Origin: Verrucomicrobiota bacterium
Lineage (GTDB): Bacteria > Verrucomicrobiota > Verrucomicrobiia > Opitutales > Opitutaceae
Length of the DNA: 7,012 bases
Assembly (NCBI GenBank): GCA_023443985.1
Contig: JAEZSJ010000301.1
Span: 1 to 7,012, forward strand
Reading direction: 5' to 3'
In this document: positions 5,544-7,012 of the stretch, piece after piece
Position numbering within the stretch: position 1 is the stretch's first letter
Layout of the letters: the number at the start of each line of letters is the position of its first letter
Notes under the pieces: generated by a model
What the model was told of the DNA's origin: nothing
Databases searched by the model: none
The model's input: only the letters and a program-made list of their open reading frames with translations
Position numbers and translations under genes: made by a program

Positions 5544-6203
5544 ATGCCCACGTTCCAGACGGTCCTCTTCGATCTCGACGGCACGCTGGTCGATGCGTTC
5601 ACGACGATCCACCGCGCCTACTGCCACACCCTGCCGCAGTTCGGCTGCGCGGCGCCAACTGCCGAGCAGGTGCGCCGCGCCGTCGGCGGCGGCCTCGAGA
5701 ACGCGATGGCCCACTTCCTCCCGCCCGAGCTCATCGCCGCGGCCTGCCGCGAACACGTCGCCTTCACCGAGCGGATCCAGCTCGAGGATCCCACCCTCTA
5801 TCCGGGCGGCCGCGAACTCGTCTCCGCGCTGCGGGCACGCGGCGTGCGCATCGGCGTTCTCACCAACAAGATCGGCGACCACGCCCGCGCGATCCTCGCG
5901 CACCTCGGGCTCGCGCCGCAGCTCGATCTCGTCCTCGGCGCACGCGACTGCCCGTGGCGCAAACCCGCGCCGGAGTTCACGGCGGAGGCGCTGCGCCGGC
6001 TCGGCGCCGCGGCCGCCACCACCTGCCTGATCGGCGACTCGCCCTTCGATCTCGCGACCGCCCGCCACGCCGGCCTCCCCTGCTACTGCGTCACGACCGG
6101 CACCCACACCGAGGCCGAGCTCCGCGCCGCCGGGGCGACCGACCTCCATCCCGACCTGTTCGCCCTCGGCGCATCCGTATTCGGGATTTCGATCCATCCC
6201 TGA
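5544..6203 (+). CDS. HAD-superfamily (IA) hydrolase, phosphoglycolate phosphatase-like
   Basis: The 219-residue cytoplasmic protein has all four HAD motifs. Motif I is FDLDGTLVD, with nucleophile Asp10 and general acid/base Asp12. Motif II is Thr107 in GVLTNK. Motif III is Lys140 in WRKPAP. Motif IV is IGDSPFDLATARHAG, with Asp165 and Asp169 for Mg2+. The helical cap between motifs I and II (about 17-85) is of the subfamily IA type shared by Gph, PpaX and beta-phosphoglucomutases. TNK in motif II and KPxP in motif III are typical of phosphoglycolate phosphatases, but the substrate cannot be settled from sequence. The ATG at 5544 places motif I at the usual distance from the N-terminus. The frame stays open upstream to 5385, but that extension is low-complexity Arg/Pro-rich and not credible. 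It ends 25 bp before the stop of the convergent permease gene. Confidence 0.88.
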   Translation: MPTFQTVLFDLDGTLVDAFTTIHRAYCHTLPQFGCAAPTAEQVRRAVGGGLENAMAHFLPPELIAAACREHVAFTERIQLEDPTLYPGGRELVSALRARGVRIGVLTNKIGDHARAILAHLGLAPQLDLVLGARDCPWRKPAPEFTAEALRRLGAAAATTCLIGDSPFDLATARHAGLPCYCVTTGTHTEAELRAAGATDLHPDLFALGASVFGISIHP

Positions 6204-6228
6204 CCACCGCCCGCGCCGACCCGCCCGC

Positions 6229-7012
6229 TCACGAGACCGGCGCGAGATTCTCCGCCACCGGCGTCGTACACGCCCGCCACGCGGGCCAGAGGCCGGCCAG
6301 GACGCACAGCAGGACCATCGCCGCCGGCGCCCACAGCAGCACCCAGTCCCAGCAGGGCAGGTCGAGCAGCACCCCGGTGTGGGCCCGCACCACTCCCGCC
6401 AGCAACGCCCCGAGTCCGAGGTGCGCCACCACGCCCGCCGCGGCACCGCACACACCGGTCGCCGCCGCCTCGCCGACCACCGCGCGCAGCAACGTTCGGC
6501 GCGGAGCACCGAGCGCGCGCAGGATCGCCCAGTCCCGCCGCCGCGCGCTCATCGAGCCGTGCGACGCGACCAACACGCAGAGGGCCGCCATGCCGCCGGC
6601 CAGCGCCGCCGCGGCGGCGAGCAGACGGTCGAACCACGAGAACCGTTCGAACCAGGCCGCGAGCACCGCCGCCACCGGCCACGCCAAGGTGTAGCGCTGC
6701 GCCTGGCGGTTGTACTCGCGGTCGAGCTGGAAACCGAGCGCCCGCGCCTCGGGTCGCAGCTTCACCAGGACCGCGCTCACCGACTCCGCCGCGTGCGAGC
6801 CGTGCCCGGCGAGGTGCTGCAGCTCCTCGAGCGGGATCCAGATCACGCGGTCCAGCGGCGTGCCGGTGGGCTCGAGCACACCCACGATCGCAAAGCGTTC
6901 CTCGTGCTCGGCCTCCGCGGCGTGGTCCAACCCGTGGCTCGGGCGGATCCAGTCCCCGATCCCGAGCCCGAGCCGGCGCGCCGCGTGGCTTCCCACCACC
7001 GCCTCCGCGTGG
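6229..7012 (-). CDS. FtsX/MacB-type ABC transporter permease, C-terminal part
   Basis: The coding frame enters from the right edge; the first complete codons read HAEAVVGSHAARRLGLGIGD. It runs 260 complete codons to a TGA at 6229-6231. EAVVGSxxARRLGLxxGD is the end of the periplasmic (MacB-type) segment of FtsX-like permeases. It is followed by RFAIVGVLEPTGTPLDRVIWIPLEEL, a periplasmic stretch seen in many of these proteins. Three hydrophobic segments follow, around window positions 6555-6610, 6400-6480 and 6270-6345. Between the first two is the family signature SARRRDWAILRALGAPRRTLLRAVVGEA. Such permeases pair with a cytoplasmic ATPase to drive export or extraction of lipoproteins, peptides or other envelope substrates from the membrane. 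The partner ATPase and the first transmembrane helix must lie beyond the right edge. The substrate is unknown. Confidence 0.85.
   Translation of the reverse strand, partial: HAEAVVGSHAARRLGLGIGDWIRPSHGLDHAAEAEHEERFAIVGVLEPTGTPLDRVIWIPLEELQHLAGHGSHAAESVSAVLVKLRPEARALGFQLDREYNRQAQRYTLAWPVAAVLAAWFERFSWFDRLLAAAAALAGGMAALCVLVASHGSMSARRRDWAILRALGAPRRTLLRAVVGEAAATGVCGAAAGVVAHLGLGALLAGVVRAHTGVLLDLPCWDWVLLWAPAAMVLLCVLAGLWPAWRACTTPVAENLAPVS

Noticed and set aside
6204..6228. Possible bidirectional terminator between the HAD gene and the permease gene
   Set aside because: The 25 bases are C-rich, with no inverted repeat and no T-tract.
3501..6509. Open frame of about 1000 codons on the minus strand spanning mlaF, mlaE and the HAD gene
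   Set aside because: Only its last 258 codons (mlaF) carry recognisable motifs. The rest is Arg/Ala/Gly-rich and lies out of frame over mlaE and antisense to the HAD gene, as expected in GC-rich DNA with few stop codons.
4652..6694. 680-codon plus-strand frame opposite mlaE and the permease
   Set aside because: The translation is low-complexity (His/Arg/Pro-rich), has no domain pattern and is antisense to or out of frame with three confidently identified genes.

Overview
The window is GC-rich (C/G at most third codon positions). It reads as a chromosomal segment from a diderm bacterium, most likely a verrucomicrobium near the Opitutaceae. That placement is an inference with moderate confidence. 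It rests on three things: a DapL-type lysine-pathway gene, a full lipid-transport (Mla/MCE) operon that implies an outer membrane, and a secreted protease whose tail (EF-hand loop, SNIEEY, GLDP, then a VEVSDDLVTW module) is typical of verrucomicrobial extracellular proteins. No RNA gene, CRISPR array, insertion sequence or phage gene was seen.

Layout, left to right. Bases 1-158 (+) hold the last 51 codons of dapL. Bases 159-476, between convergent genes, carry a cluster of REP-like hairpins. Four intact copies and one with a single stem mismatch each consist of GTGG, an 8-bp stem and a GNRA-type loop; a sixth copy is degenerate. Four of them form two REPIN-like units of head-to-head hairpins. 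Bases 477-1697 (-) encode a secreted trypsin-like serine protease with a complete catalytic triad and a calcium-binding-type C-terminal extension. Bases 1698-1831 are non-coding and contain two neighbouring palindromes.

Bases 1832-5404 (-) are a four-gene operon. In transcription order it encodes a STAS-MlaE permease fusion, an MlaF ATPase, an MlaD/MCE substrate-binding protein and a PqiC-like outer-membrane lipoprotein. The genes are spaced by 11 bp, a 4-bp GTGA overlap and 5 bp (or a 4-bp TTGA overlap), so co-translation is likely. Together they should form an inner-membrane ABC machine that moves lipids between the inner and outer membranes. The lipoprotein probably docks the MCE assembly to the outer membrane; no MlaC carrier or MlaA is encoded here.

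Bases 5405-5543 are a divergent intergenic region. Bases 5544-6203 (+) encode a HAD-IA phosphatase resembling phosphoglycolate phosphatase. After a 25-bp convergent gap, bases 6229-7012 (-) encode the C-terminal part of an FtsX/MacB-type ABC permease that runs off the right edge.

The hairpin cluster at 175-468 is the most distinctive element. The lipid-transport operon is the main functional content, and its architecture (STAS fused to the permease, PqiC-like lipoprotein in place of a soluble carrier) deserves attention. Clear Shine-Dalgarno motifs were not seen before any of the six gene starts in the window.
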